This document shows, one piece after another, positions 9,628 through 16,825 of a stretch of DNA of 64,000 bases. This stretch comes from BM003 sp963699835. GTDB lineage: Bacteria > Pseudomonadota > Gammaproteobacteria > Steroidobacterales > BM003. The stretch is from assembly GCA_963699835.1 (NCBI GenBank), contig CAVOVJ010000009.1, positions 62,001 through 126,000 of the forward strand, given 5' to 3'. The stretch's first letter is position 1. Every line of letters starts with the position of its first letter. The notes beneath the pieces were generated by a model. That model had not been told where the DNA came from and searched no databases. It saw nothing but the letters and a program-made list of their open reading frames with translations. The translations under genes and the position numbers were made by a program.

Positions 9628-10022
9628 TCGCGCGAGCGTTTGTCGGTAAACATCTTGGCCGGCTGGCCACTGGTAATGCGGACCTCGCCCTCGAGCACGG
9701 CTCCCTCGGCAATCGCGACGGTACCGCCGTATACCGTGCCCTTGATTCGCGCCGTCGCCGCGATCTCGATCTGACCGTCGGTCTGGACCTCGCCGATGAG
9801 TTCGCCGCCGATTATGGCGTTCGCTGCCCGGATGTTGCCTTCCCAGCGGCTGCCCTCGGCCAATGTCAGGGTCGCCTCGATGTCGCAGTCACCGGCGACC
9901 TCGCCGCACACGAGTACATTGTCGTCGCTCTTGATATTGCCCTCGAACCGCGAGCCCGGAGCGATAAACGTCGTCGCGCCGCGCGATTTGTCGAGCATTC
10001 TGCGAAATCGGTTTTCAGCCAT
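9624..10022 (-). CDS. Bactofilin (polymer-forming cytoskeletal protein)
   Basis: 132 aa from MAENRFRRML; an upstream in-frame start would add 25 unrelated residues. The whole body is a right-handed beta-helix of short repeats (TFIAPGSRFEGNI, ...VLVCGEVAGDCD, ...TARIKGTVYGG, ...GAVLEGEVRI), diagnostic for bactofilins, with short disordered ends (KMFTDKRSRD). Bactofilins form nucleotide-free filaments that scaffold cell-wall enzymes or cell-shape proteins at the inner membrane. The M23 peptidase often next to bactofilin genes is absent here. It converges on the DoxX-like gene with a four-base overlap. Confidence 0.9.
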   Translation of the reverse strand: MAENRFRRMLDKSRGATTFIAPGSRFEGNIKSDDNVLVCGEVAGDCDIEATLTLAEGSRWEGNIRAANAIIGGELIGEVQTDGQIEIAATARIKGTVYGGTVAIAEGAVLEGEVRITSGQPAKMFTDKRSRD

Positions 10023-10206
10023 CGGAGTTTTTCCCCATTTACTCAAGCGCGACATTCTGCTGCAAAAGTGCTGGCGATGACAGGGGGTTGCGCGCAAATT
10101 TCAGGGTTTCGGGCGCGCCTGCGAGCGTCACAAACTGACCGTTTGCGTCACCATGGACAAGTCGTGTACATTATTTAAGTTATTGTTTTTAATAAAAAGA
10201 TAATGA

Positions 10207-10222
10207 TGGCACGAGGTTTGCA
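10207..10222 (+). promoter_or_regulatory. Sigma-54 (RpoN) promoter, perfect consensus
   Basis: TGGCACG-AGGT-TTGCA: the -24 GG (10208-10209) and -12 GC (10220-10221) are separated by exactly ten bases, matching TGGCACG-N4-TTGCW. AT-rich DNA upstream (10155-10205) would suit IHF bending or an activator. It reads rightward into a stretch without a coding gene. Confidence 0.75.
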
Positions 10223-10232
10223 CTGATACTTG

Positions 10233-10378
10233 TGCCTGCTTCGGCAGCACGGGCCATAGCGACCCAATCGGCTTTGCGTCGCGCCCGGGTTGTTGCAGTC
10301 AGTGCATCGGCTACGAATGGATGAGGTCCCATTCGACTCTTGCGCCGCACCGTCTCCCGGTGCGGCGTTTTTTTTAGC
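10233..10378 (+). ncRNA. Candidate sigma-54-dependent small RNA, about 145 nt
   Basis: It starts about 12 bases after the -12 element of the sigma-54 promoter and ends at a strong terminator. No rightward coding gene lies in it. Predicted hairpins: a UUCG-capped stem at about 10231-10249, a 7-bp stem CGAATGG (10314-10320) with CCATTCG (10329-10335), and the terminator. I do not recognise a family. Small RNAs under RpoN exist in other gammaproteobacteria (CrcZ, NrsZ, GlmY), but this sequence does not resemble what I know of them. Confidence 0.5.
10343..10375 (+). terminator. Rho-independent terminator
   Basis: A 10-bp stem (CGCCGCACCG 10343-10352 with 10358-10367), loop TCTCC, then eight T (10368-10375). 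It works only on rightward transcripts. It overlaps the end of the leftward DUF4412-like gene by two bases. Confidence 0.9.
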
Positions 10379-11180
10379 GTTGGGTGCCTGGCAGTTTTTG
10401 TTCGCGGTACCCGTCCGGCAGCACGAACGTAGCGGCCGGCAGGTCGGTCTCTGTTAACGCGACGAAGCGCGTTTCCAGGACTAGCGCTCCATTTTGATAC
10501 TGCCGGCTGATCAGCGGAAGACCCTTGATATCCCTCACGTCGGCAATCGGGAGGCTCGGAATCTGCAATGCCCCACTGCGATTGACCGTGCCGACGATGT
10601 CGCGCTTGAACTGCTTCAGGTCCTGGAAATACTTGAGCAGGTCATCGCCGAATGGCAGGCTCTTGGCCGGCGCTACGCAGTATTCGTACATCAGTTGAGC
10701 GGCGTTCGACGCCTGCCACCAGTCGCAGGCAACTCCGCCGGACTCACCGCTTTCGCCGGTCTTTTTCAAATCGAGTTGCGGCTCCTCCGCGGCGGCGCCC
10801 TGCAGGTTGATACCCATCTTCTCCGCCATCATCTTCTCCATCATCTCGCGCTGTGCGGGCGGAAGTGCCTGCAACTGCGCGCGCATTTGCTGCAGCGCCG
10901 GCTCCAGTTCGGCCGCAATTGCCTCGGCCGACGCCTTGTCCAGAACCGTATAGGTCTTGTCGTCGTGGCTGATGATTTCCATTGACTGCGCGTTGCCATC
11001 GAAAATGACGGTTGCATCCGCGCCGACGTCCATGCGCGAGCGGTGCTTGTCGATCAGGATCGTGCCGCTCTTTGCCGAGTTCGGAATGACGCTGCCCGAG
11101 GACTCGTACTGGACGGTGACCCCCGCATGGGCAGCTCCGATTGGCAACAGCGCAAGCAGAACGAGATTTCTGGTGAGCAC
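10374..11180 (-). CDS. DUF4412-like secreted/periplasmic protein
   Basis: 268 aa. Signal peptide 1-19 (LVLLALLPIGAAHA, cleaved before GVTVQYE). The body looks like a DUF4412-type beta-rich domain: it starts VTVQYESSGSV and has IDKHRSRMDV and DKTYTVLDKA. A charged, Met-rich insert (about 95-125, MMEKMMAEKMG) follows, then a C-terminal beta region with two Cys (ACDWWQ, YEYCVAP). Function is unknown; the family is found in the periplasm or outer membrane. It has its own promoter region in the 166 bases upstream and ends in the DNA of the opposite-facing terminator. Confidence 0.65.
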   Translation of the reverse strand: MLTRNLVLLALLPIGAAHAGVTVQYESSGSVIPNSAKSGTILIDKHRSRMDVGADATVIFDGNAQSMEIISHDDKTYTVLDKASAEAIAAELEPALQQMRAQLQALPPAQREMMEKMMAEKMGINLQGAAAEEPQLDLKKTGESGESGGVACDWWQASNAAQLMYEYCVAPAKSLPFGDDLLKYFQDLKQFKRDIVGTVNRSGALQIPSLPIADVRDIKGLPLISRQYQNGALVLETRFVALTETDLPAATFVLPDGYREQKLPGTQR

Positions 11181-11346
11181 GTGTTCTCTCCCTCGGCGGA
11201 TCGATGACTGTGTTGAAGACTAGCAGCTTGACCCGGTCTGCGTCGCCACCTGCGTGCAAGCCCGGGTTCGGGTACTCCCGGTCTGCGGCTCACGGGGTTT
11301 TCTGATGCTGGCGCGAGGCGGGTGCCGCCCGGCCCCGCGGGATGCG

Positions 11347-12543
11347 TTAAACGGCGAGGCCCAGGCGCGCCGGTTCGTAGATGGCATCGAGCGCTTGCGA
11401 CAGGTCCTGCCAGAGATCTTCCGGCTCCTCCAGTCCGACCGACAACCGCAACAGGCCTGCGCCGATGCCCGATCTGGCCCGCGCTGAATCGCTCAGCACG
11501 CGATGGGTCAGGCCGGCCGGATGCTGCAGCAGACTGTCGACCGACCCGAGGCTGACTGCCGGGGTAATCAGGCGGACCCCCGCCATCACGCTGCGCGCGG
11601 CATCGAGGTCTTCCACCTCGAAAGCGATGAGTGAGCCTGGGCCGTTCATTTGCCTGCCGATCAGGCCTAGCGGGTCGTGTCCGGGGAGCCCGGGAAAGTG
11701 AACGGCGCCGACGGCGCGGTGCTGCTGTAGCCGTTCTGCCAGTTGCATGGCGCTGGTTTGGGCCGATTCCACCCGCAAAGTCAGCGTCGGCAGGCCGCGG
11801 TGAAGCAGATAAGCGGCGAGCGGGTGCAGCAGTGCGCCGGTCGCGACCCGGACCTGGCGCAGACCGCGCGCGCGCGCTTCACTGGTGGCGACGATCCCGG
11901 CGATGACATCGCCGTGCCCGCCGAGGAATTTGGTAGCACTGTGAACCACATAGCGCGCACCGCAGGTGACCGGCTGCTGTAACACCGGGGTTGCGAACGT
12001 GGAGTCCACCAATACCGGCACGGCGCCAGCCGCCGTCACCACCGCCTCGATATCCACGAGCGCAAGCGTCGGATTGGCCGGAGTCTCCATCAGAACAAGC
12101 GCTGTATCGGGTCGCATTGCGGCATGCACTTCGTCTGCCTCGCACCAGGTGACTTCGAGTCCGGCGAGGCCGCTCTGAAGGAGATGTTCGGTGGTGCCGT
12201 AGACCGGGTGAAGAGCGATCACGTGACCACCGCGCTGCCGCGCATCCAGCAGACACGCGGTGATAGCGGCCATGCCGGAACCGAATGCGACTGCCGTTTC
12301 ACAGTGTTCCAAAGCGGCAATCGCATTCTCGCAACGGGCGACAGTGGGGTTGTGCAGTCTCGCGTAGACCGGGTTCGCGGTGGGAATTTCCCCGGCGACC
12401 GCGGCATCGAGGCTGGCAATTGCGCTGTCCAGATCGTCGAGCGGATACGTGGAGGACAGGTCGATGGGCGGGGCATGCACGCCGAGTTGTGCCAGGTCAT
12501 CGCGACCGGCATGGACCGCCTGGGTTCGGGAAATCCGCAACAT
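11347..12543 (-). CDS. Cys/Met metabolism PLP lyase (cystathionine gamma-synthase / methionine gamma-lyase type)
   Basis: 398 aa, full length for the family. PLP lysine K205 in HSATKFLGGH, Asp180 (VLVDSTFATPV) for the pyridine nitrogen, the phosphate-binding SGMAAI (about 89-94), and Tyr115 in HPVYGTTEH. In methionine gamma-lyases the residue after YG is a reactive Cys; here it is Thr117, so strict methionine gamma-lyase activity is doubtful. Cystathionine beta- or gamma-type activity is equally possible. It is divergent from an Lrp/AsnC regulator across an AT-rich 101-base control region, an arrangement like Pseudomonas putida mdeA/mdeR, which suggests control by a sulfur amino acid. Confidence 0.8.
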   Translation of the reverse strand: MLRISRTQAVHAGRDDLAQLGVHAPPIDLSSTYPLDDLDSAIASLDAAVAGEIPTANPVYARLHNPTVARCENAIAALEHCETAVAFGSGMAAITACLLDARQRGGHVIALHPVYGTTEHLLQSGLAGLEVTWCEADEVHAAMRPDTALVLMETPANPTLALVDIEAVVTAAGAVPVLVDSTFATPVLQQPVTCGARYVVHSATKFLGGHGDVIAGIVATSEARARGLRQVRVATGALLHPLAAYLLHRGLPTLTLRVESAQTSAMQLAERLQQHRAVGAVHFPGLPGHDPLGLIGRQMNGPGSLIAFEVEDLDAARSVMAGVRLITPAVSLGSVDSLLQHPAGLTHRVLSDSARARSGIGAGLLRLSVGLEEPEDLWQDLSQALDAIYEPARLGLAV

Positions 12544-12580
12544 GGCCGCTCTCCGTTCTCTGATGTATCAGTGCATACTA

Positions 12581-12594
12581 ATAAAAATTTTTAT
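12581..12594. promoter_or_regulatory. 14-bp palindromic operator candidate between lyase and Lrp genes
   Basis: ATAAAAATTTTTAT is a perfect palindrome in the centre of the AT-rich divergent control region (12544-12644), where window composition otherwise is GC-rich. Lrp-family regulators favour AT-rich palindromes, so autoregulation and control of the lyase are likely. Confidence 0.5.
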
Positions 12595-12644
12595 ATTAAA
12601 ATTATCGACGAATAAAATTGCGAAATCGAGGCTGAATCATCACT

Positions 12645-13133
12645 ATGGACGAAACGGATCGCGCGATTCTGGCCGCTTTGCGAAACGATGCGCGGTTGTC
12701 GAACAAAGCGTTGGCCGATTATGTCGGGCTTGCCCCATCGAGTATGTTGCAGCGGGTGCGGCGCTTGCAGCAGGCCGGCCTGCTGGGAATCGCCCATGCG
12801 GAAATCGACTTTGCCGCAATGGGCTTCGGCCTGCAGGCGATGGTGTCGGTCAGGCTGGAGCGTCATTCGCGCCGGGCGGTGGAGGCTTTTCGTGACTACG
12901 TGCTCGATCTCGATGAAGTGATGTCGGTCTACCACGTCGCGGGCGCCACTGATTTCCTGGTTCATGTGCTTGCCCGCGACTCTGATCATCTGCGCGACAT
13001 CGCGCTCGAGGCCTTTACCAGTCGTGCCGAGGTCGCGCACATCGAGACAAGCATCATTTTCGAATTGCGGAGAAACTGGACTTTGCCGGAGCGCCGTTCA
13101 GGCCGGGATGGCGAGCCCGAGTCGCTCCGATAG
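12645..13133 (+). CDS. Lrp/AsnC-family transcriptional regulator
   Basis: 162 aa. N-terminal winged helix-turn-helix (DETDRAILAALRNDARLSNKALADYVGL, recognition helix APSSMLQRVRRLQQAG), then the RAM ligand-binding domain about 70-150 (MVSVRLERHS, VMSVYHVAGATDFLVHVLA). Divergent from the PLP lyase, which it probably controls in response to methionine or a related amino acid. Its 3' end overlaps the convergent P-loop gene by 36 bases. Confidence 0.88.
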   Translation: MDETDRAILAALRNDARLSNKALADYVGLAPSSMLQRVRRLQQAGLLGIAHAEIDFAAMGFGLQAMVSVRLERHSRRAVEAFRDYVLDLDEVMSVYHVAGATDFLVHVLARDSDHLRDIALEAFTSRAEVAHIETSIIFELRRNWTLPERRSGRDGEPESLR

Positions 13134-14117
13134 CAGCCGGCGCAGTGGCGACATGTTGCTGCGGTCGGTCAGGTCCAGCGCGTAGAGTCCGCTAAGACGG
13201 CGCACCAGTGCGGTGGCGGCCGCCGTTGCGGTCGCCGGGCCAGCGACGAAATCCGGGTGCAGATTGAACGCCGTTTTTACTCCCACTACGGCGTACGGAT
13301 CGGACGCGCACAGCACGGTACAGCGGATACTCTCGCCGAGTTCGCGGATAGCGGTTTCGCCATTGTAGGGCTCTAGCGGAGAAGCACCGGCCTCGGCCAC
13401 CAGAACATCGAGTTCATGGTCGGCGATGATGCCCAGCAACTGCCGCAACGCCGGGCCGTACTGCTCCGCCGGGCACACGGTAGATGGCAGCCCGACGTCA
13501 ACGAAGTCGAATACCGCGGCCGCGCCGGCGTCGAGAAAACTCAGCACATCGCGGTAGCGGCTCGCCCCGGTGAGCTTGGCTCCACCGACACGGAGTCCGG
13601 CGCGCGCCAGTTCGTGGATCACTATACGGCCGGTCGTGGTCTTGCCTGCGGACATCGAGGTGCCGACGATGAGAACGACCGGGATTTGCAGAACCGCGCC
13701 GCTGCCGAAGCGGGCGAATTGCAGCATTGCCAGCTTGTCGCCCGCGCGCATCACATGACCGCGGTAGCGCAGCTGGATCCAGTCCGGCATGAACGGAGAT
13801 TTGGAGGTCGCTTTGCCAAACAGACCTGCCCCGGTCAGTGCCTGCATTCGCAGGTCGGTATCGATCTGCTCCCAGTCGCCGACACCCTCGAGCGTCGCGG
13901 CGCGCTTGCCGAATGCACCGACCAGCAGATCCCCTTTCATGTTCAGGATCATCCGCCCCGAATCGAGTTCGGTTTCGTAGCGTGGAGTGGTCAATATCTC
14001 GCCTACCACAAAGTCGCCGGACTGCCACTGGCTGCGCGGCAGCAGATCGACGTCGAACGGGATGCTGTCCAGGTCCGCGTTGCGGGTAACCGACGTAAGA
14101 AAATATCGCTCTTTCAT
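13098..14117 (-). CDS. P-loop NTPase-like protein, DUF1611-like layout, unknown function
   Basis: 339 aa from ATG 14117, which overlaps the stop of the M20 peptidase gene as TGATG; a longer frame upstream is only that gene's shadow. The N-terminal half (ERYFLTSVTRNADLDSIPFDVDLLPRS...) is a beta-rich domain I do not recognise. From about residue 140 comes VVLIVGTSMSAGKTTTGRIVIHEL, a Walker A (GTSMSAGKTT), then AKLTGASRYRD, FDFVDVGLPST and VLVAEAGASPLEPYNGE (Walker B-like). The layout resembles DUF1611/DgcN proteins of D-amino-acid catabolism, but similarity is only general. Last gene of an operon with a flavin-reductase-like protein and an M20 peptidase. Confidence 0.6.
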   Translation of the reverse strand: MKERYFLTSVTRNADLDSIPFDVDLLPRSQWQSGDFVVGEILTTPRYETELDSGRMILNMKGDLLVGAFGKRAATLEGVGDWEQIDTDLRMQALTGAGLFGKATSKSPFMPDWIQLRYRGHVMRAGDKLAMLQFARFGSGAVLQIPVVLIVGTSMSAGKTTTGRIVIHELARAGLRVGGAKLTGASRYRDVLSFLDAGAAAVFDFVDVGLPSTVCPAEQYGPALRQLLGIIADHELDVLVAEAGASPLEPYNGETAIRELGESIRCTVLCASDPYAVVGVKTAFNLHPDFVAGPATATAAATALVRRLSGLYALDLTDRSNMSPLRRLLSERLGLAIPA

Positions 14118-15289
14118 CAGCCGGTCCCGGCCGGGTCTCGTGGCGGCGCCAGCAAAAGCATGGTCAGCAAAGCCGTACGCTCCAGGGTGCGCGCAAGATA
14201 CAGCTGCTCGTGCGCGGCATGCGCGCCGTCGCCTACCGGGCCCAGCCCGTCGAGCGTCGCCGTGTACTGACTCGTCGTGTTGCCATCGGAGCCGCCCCCG
14301 GCGATGGCTTGTTGCAGGTCGATATCCAGTTCGGTGGCATAGTCTTTGGCCAGGCGCCACAGCGCCTGGTTGCGTGGTGTCGGTTCCAGCGCAGGGCGGC
14401 CGATTCCACCCTCGGTTTCCAGCTGCACACCGGGGGTGGCAGGTTGCAGGCCATGGATCGCGGCGCTGACGCGCTCGGCATCCTGTTGCGTCCGGACCCT
14501 GACATCGACCACGGCGCTGCTCTTCGGCGCGATGACGTTGGGGCGCAGACCGCCGTCGATCGTGCCTACGTTGACCGTAATTCCGCGTTCCGGGTCATTT
14601 AACGCGAACAGGCTCTGGATCACATGCGAGAGCTCGAGGATCGCGCTGGCACCGGCTTCCGGGTCAAGCCCGGCGTGGGCCGCGCGCCCGTGCACGGTGA
14701 CGGTAAACCGCCCGATGCCTTTTCGCGCGGTCTTCAGATAGCCCTCGGGCCCGAGCGAAGGCTCAAGGACGAAAACCCGTTCGCAGGCCCGCGCCAGTCG
14801 GCGGATGTGGCGAGTGGACTCACGGCTGCCGATTTCCTCGTCCGAATTGAGGAACACAACCGGTGTCAGCACTGGCCGGAGAGCGAAATTGCGGATCGCG
14901 CGCAACGCAAAGAGCATCTGTGCGATGCCGCCTTTCATGTCATAGACACCCGGGCCATGGACGACGTCCTGCTGGCGCTGGAAGGGCATCGTCGTCAGCG
15001 TGCCTTTTGGCCATACGGTGTCGTAATGGCCGAGCATCAGCTGGCAGGCGTGCCCGCGCTGCCGGTCGCGCGGGCGGGCATATAGATGACCGCCGCTTTG
15101 GCGTCCGGCCAGCGCGACGCAATCGAATTCGAGTTCGTCGAACAGCGCCATCAGCAACTCGCGTAAGGGCCTCTGGCTCGCCGCATCGGATGACGGCGAT
15201 TCGAGGCTCGCCATGGCTTCGATCGTGCCGAGCAGCTCGGCTTCGCTGTTTTTCAGATAGGCGAGAATCTCCTTGCCGGCGGGCCGCAT
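14117..15289 (-). CDS. M20-family metallopeptidase (glutamate carboxypeptidase-like)
   Basis: 390 aa. Di-zinc site motifs of the M20 family: LGHYDTVWPKGTL (His ligand and Asp), VYDMKGGIAQ (bridging Asp), NSDEEIGS (catalytic Glu and ligand Glu), and the dimerisation domain start VHGRAAHAGLDPEAGASA. Resembles carboxypeptidase G2-type enzymes that remove C-terminal glutamate or hydrolyse N-acyl amino acids. No signal peptide, so cytoplasmic. Middle gene of the operon: 11 bases after the flavin-reductase-like gene and overlapping the P-loop gene by one base. Confidence 0.85.
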   Translation of the reverse strand: MRPAGKEILAYLKNSEAELLGTIEAMASLESPSSDAASQRPLRELLMALFDELEFDCVALAGRQSGGHLYARPRDRQRGHACQLMLGHYDTVWPKGTLTTMPFQRQQDVVHGPGVYDMKGGIAQMLFALRAIRNFALRPVLTPVVFLNSDEEIGSRESTRHIRRLARACERVFVLEPSLGPEGYLKTARKGIGRFTVTVHGRAAHAGLDPEAGASAILELSHVIQSLFALNDPERGITVNVGTIDGGLRPNVIAPKSSAVVDVRVRTQQDAERVSAAIHGLQPATPGVQLETEGGIGRPALEPTPRNQALWRLAKDYATELDIDLQQAIAGGGSDGNTTSQYTATLDGLGPVGDGAHAAHEQLYLARTLERTALLTMLLLAPPRDPAGTG

Positions 15290-15300
15290 GTCCGGATCCC

Positions 15301-15909
15301 CTATTTTTGCATGCCCTCAACGAACGGAAAGCTGTAGGTCATGCCAATTTGTGCCCAGCGCCCGGGTTGCAGATACGCGAGCAACGGTGTCGCCGCGAGT
15401 ATTTCCTGATCGTCTCTCTCGCTGTCGCGTACCGAGTCGGTGGCGCCATAAGCTGCGACGATCTGACCGACGATCAGGCTGTTTTCGCCAAAGCCATCGA
15501 TGATCCGCTGCAGCGCGCATTCGAGCGCGACGACCGCGCCCTCAACCAGGAAGCCGGGTATTTTCACTGCCGGGAATGTGGTGACCGCCGCCAGGCCGCG
15601 TTTTTGATCGTCGTCATCGCGCGGCGCAGCCGACAGGCTGGTCCCCACGAGCTGGCCCGGGCGCGGGAAGCTCATGGTGAAAACGCGGTCGCGCTGGGCG
15701 TTCTGGTAGGTTCGGTGGCGCGGTGTGCAGACGAAGCCGATATAGTTTTGCCAGCCCATCGGCATGACCATATGTTTAGGTGCGAGATCGGCGCGGCCGT
15801 CGGCCTCGACGGTGCCCACCAGTACCAGTGGGGCGACCATAAAGAAACGGTCCCAGATCGGCTGACTGGTATCGAACTCGATGAGATCGGCGGGTAATTT
15901 CCCGGGCAT
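15301..15909 (-). CDS. Flavin reductase-like (FMN-binding split barrel) protein
   Basis: 202 aa. The pattern IWDRFFMVAPLVLVGTVEADGRADLAPKHM matches the flavin reductase/DIM6-NTAB domain in which FMN binds a split barrel. Further KIPGFLVEGAVVALECALQRI and a C-terminal PLLAYLQPGRWAQIG. Short spacing to the M20 gene suggests co-transcription. As a member of this operon it may supply reduced flavin or be itself an oxidoreductase; no partner monooxygenase is visible. Confidence 0.75.
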   Translation of the reverse strand: MPGKLPADLIEFDTSQPIWDRFFMVAPLVLVGTVEADGRADLAPKHMVMPMGWQNYIGFVCTPRHRTYQNAQRDRVFTMSFPRPGQLVGTSLSAAPRDDDDQKRGLAAVTTFPAVKIPGFLVEGAVVALECALQRIIDGFGENSLIVGQIVAAYGATDSVRDSERDDQEILAATPLLAYLQPGRWAQIGMTYSFPFVEGMQK

Positions 15910-16100
15910 CTGCGGCCCTCCGCTAGCGAGATTCCGCGCCGTGTCACGCCGGACGCGGCGCTCCTTCTATTACAGCATGCGCGGTGCGGCGGCCTGAATC
16001 AGTAGTTACCGCTACCGACCCCGCAGCCGGGCGGTTGCGCGGGGGCGACAGGTATAATTGGGTTTGCGCTTTGACGTGCCTTTCCGCTGAGATCCTGGAC

Positions 16101-16418
16101 ATGACTGAAACGACCCACGAACGATTCGACAGTTTTCGCGATTTCTATCCTTTCTATCTGGGCGAGCATAGCGACAGGACCTGCCGGCGCCTGCATTTTG
16201 TGGGGACCGCGCTGGTGGTCGGTACACTCGTCTATGCGCTGGCCTCCCAGGCCTACGCAGCCCTGTGGCTCGTCCCGTTATTTGGTTACGGATTTGCCTG
16301 GGTCGGGCACTTCGTCTTCGAGAAAAACCGTCCCGCTACGTTTCGCCACCCGCTGTACAGTCTGATCGGTGATTTTGCGATGTTTCGTGACATGCTGATC
16401 GGAAAGATCCGTTTCTGA
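16101..16418 (+). CDS. DUF962/Mpo1-like membrane protein
   Basis: 105 aa from MTETTHERF; a longer frame adds 39 residues without support. Conserved family motifs: FYPFYLGEHSDRTCRRLHFVGT and WVGHFVFEKNRPATFRHPLYS, with His residues that in yeast Mpo1 bind the iron of a 2-hydroxy fatty acid dioxygenase. Two membrane helices lie between (about 32-50 and 52-68). In bacteria the function is not established. Single gene with a weak RBS. Confidence 0.8.
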   Translation: MTETTHERFDSFRDFYPFYLGEHSDRTCRRLHFVGTALVVGTLVYALASQAYAALWLVPLFGYGFAWVGHFVFEKNRPATFRHPLYSLIGDFAMFRDMLIGKIRF

Positions 16419-16598
16419 GATCGTTTTCGCGGCCAGGATGGCATGTATCTGGCTGGCCGGTTGAGCGGAGCGGTTCCTGGTGTGTGGCGGTCGCTATCGC
16501 TGATTCCCGGGCGCGGGTTTTGCAGGCGCGGCAAGCATGGTTCGTGGCCGGATTGTTACTGTGGGGTTTGCCCGGGAATTTCCAGATTTTTCATGACA

Positions 16599-16629
16599 TT
16601 GCAATCGCAAACTAAATTCGCGTTACAAT
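16599..16629 (+). promoter_or_regulatory. Candidate promoter of the DUF2860-like gene leader
   Basis: TTGCAA (16599-16604) and TACAAT (16624-16629) with a 19-base spacer. Both boxes match well but the spacer is long. Predicted start near 16636, giving a leader of about 190 bases before the ATG at 16826. Confidence 0.4.
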
Positions 16630-16635
16630 CCGCCA

Positions 16636-16803
16636 CTGACGGGTTGGGGGAGTCTTCCTATTGCGTACAAATGCGAATGGCGCCCGCGGGTCTTTCTTGC
16701 TCACATGCGTCTGCGAGCAAGCCGGCGGCGTTGCCGTGATCCGGCGACTCACTTGTCCGTTTCCCAACTGATTCTTGCCGCGCCGGAGCGCGGCTGTTTT
16801 TTG
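16636..16803 (+). ncRNA. Structured leader or small RNA ahead of the outer-membrane gene
   Basis: Within this stretch three helices nest: GTTGGG (16643-16648) with CCCAAC (16763-16768), GAGTC (16650-16654) with GACTC (16746-16750), and CTTGCTC (16696-16702) with GAGCAAG (16715-16721). Together they describe one long imperfect rod. It ends in a rho-independent terminator 23 bases before the ATG of the next gene. This fits either a transcription attenuator/riboswitch or a free small RNA. I do not recognise the family. Confidence 0.4.
16777..16802 (+). terminator. Terminator/attenuator before the outer-membrane gene
   Basis: Stem GCCGCG/CGCGGC, loop CCGGAG, followed by TGTTTTTT. It sits between the promoter candidate and the coding region, so it must be read through or another promoter used for the gene to be made. 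Confidence 0.7.
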
Positions 16804-16825
16804 TTACTGATGCAAGGAAATCATC

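Noticed and set aside
10231..10250. U6-snRNA-like hairpin TGCTTCGGCAGCAC
   Set aside because: A chance UUCG-capped GC stem; nothing else of U6 is present and the context is bacterial.
14863..15897. A 344-codon open frame opposite the M20 and flavin-reductase-like genes
   Set aside because: Antisense shadow spanning two real genes, no family features.
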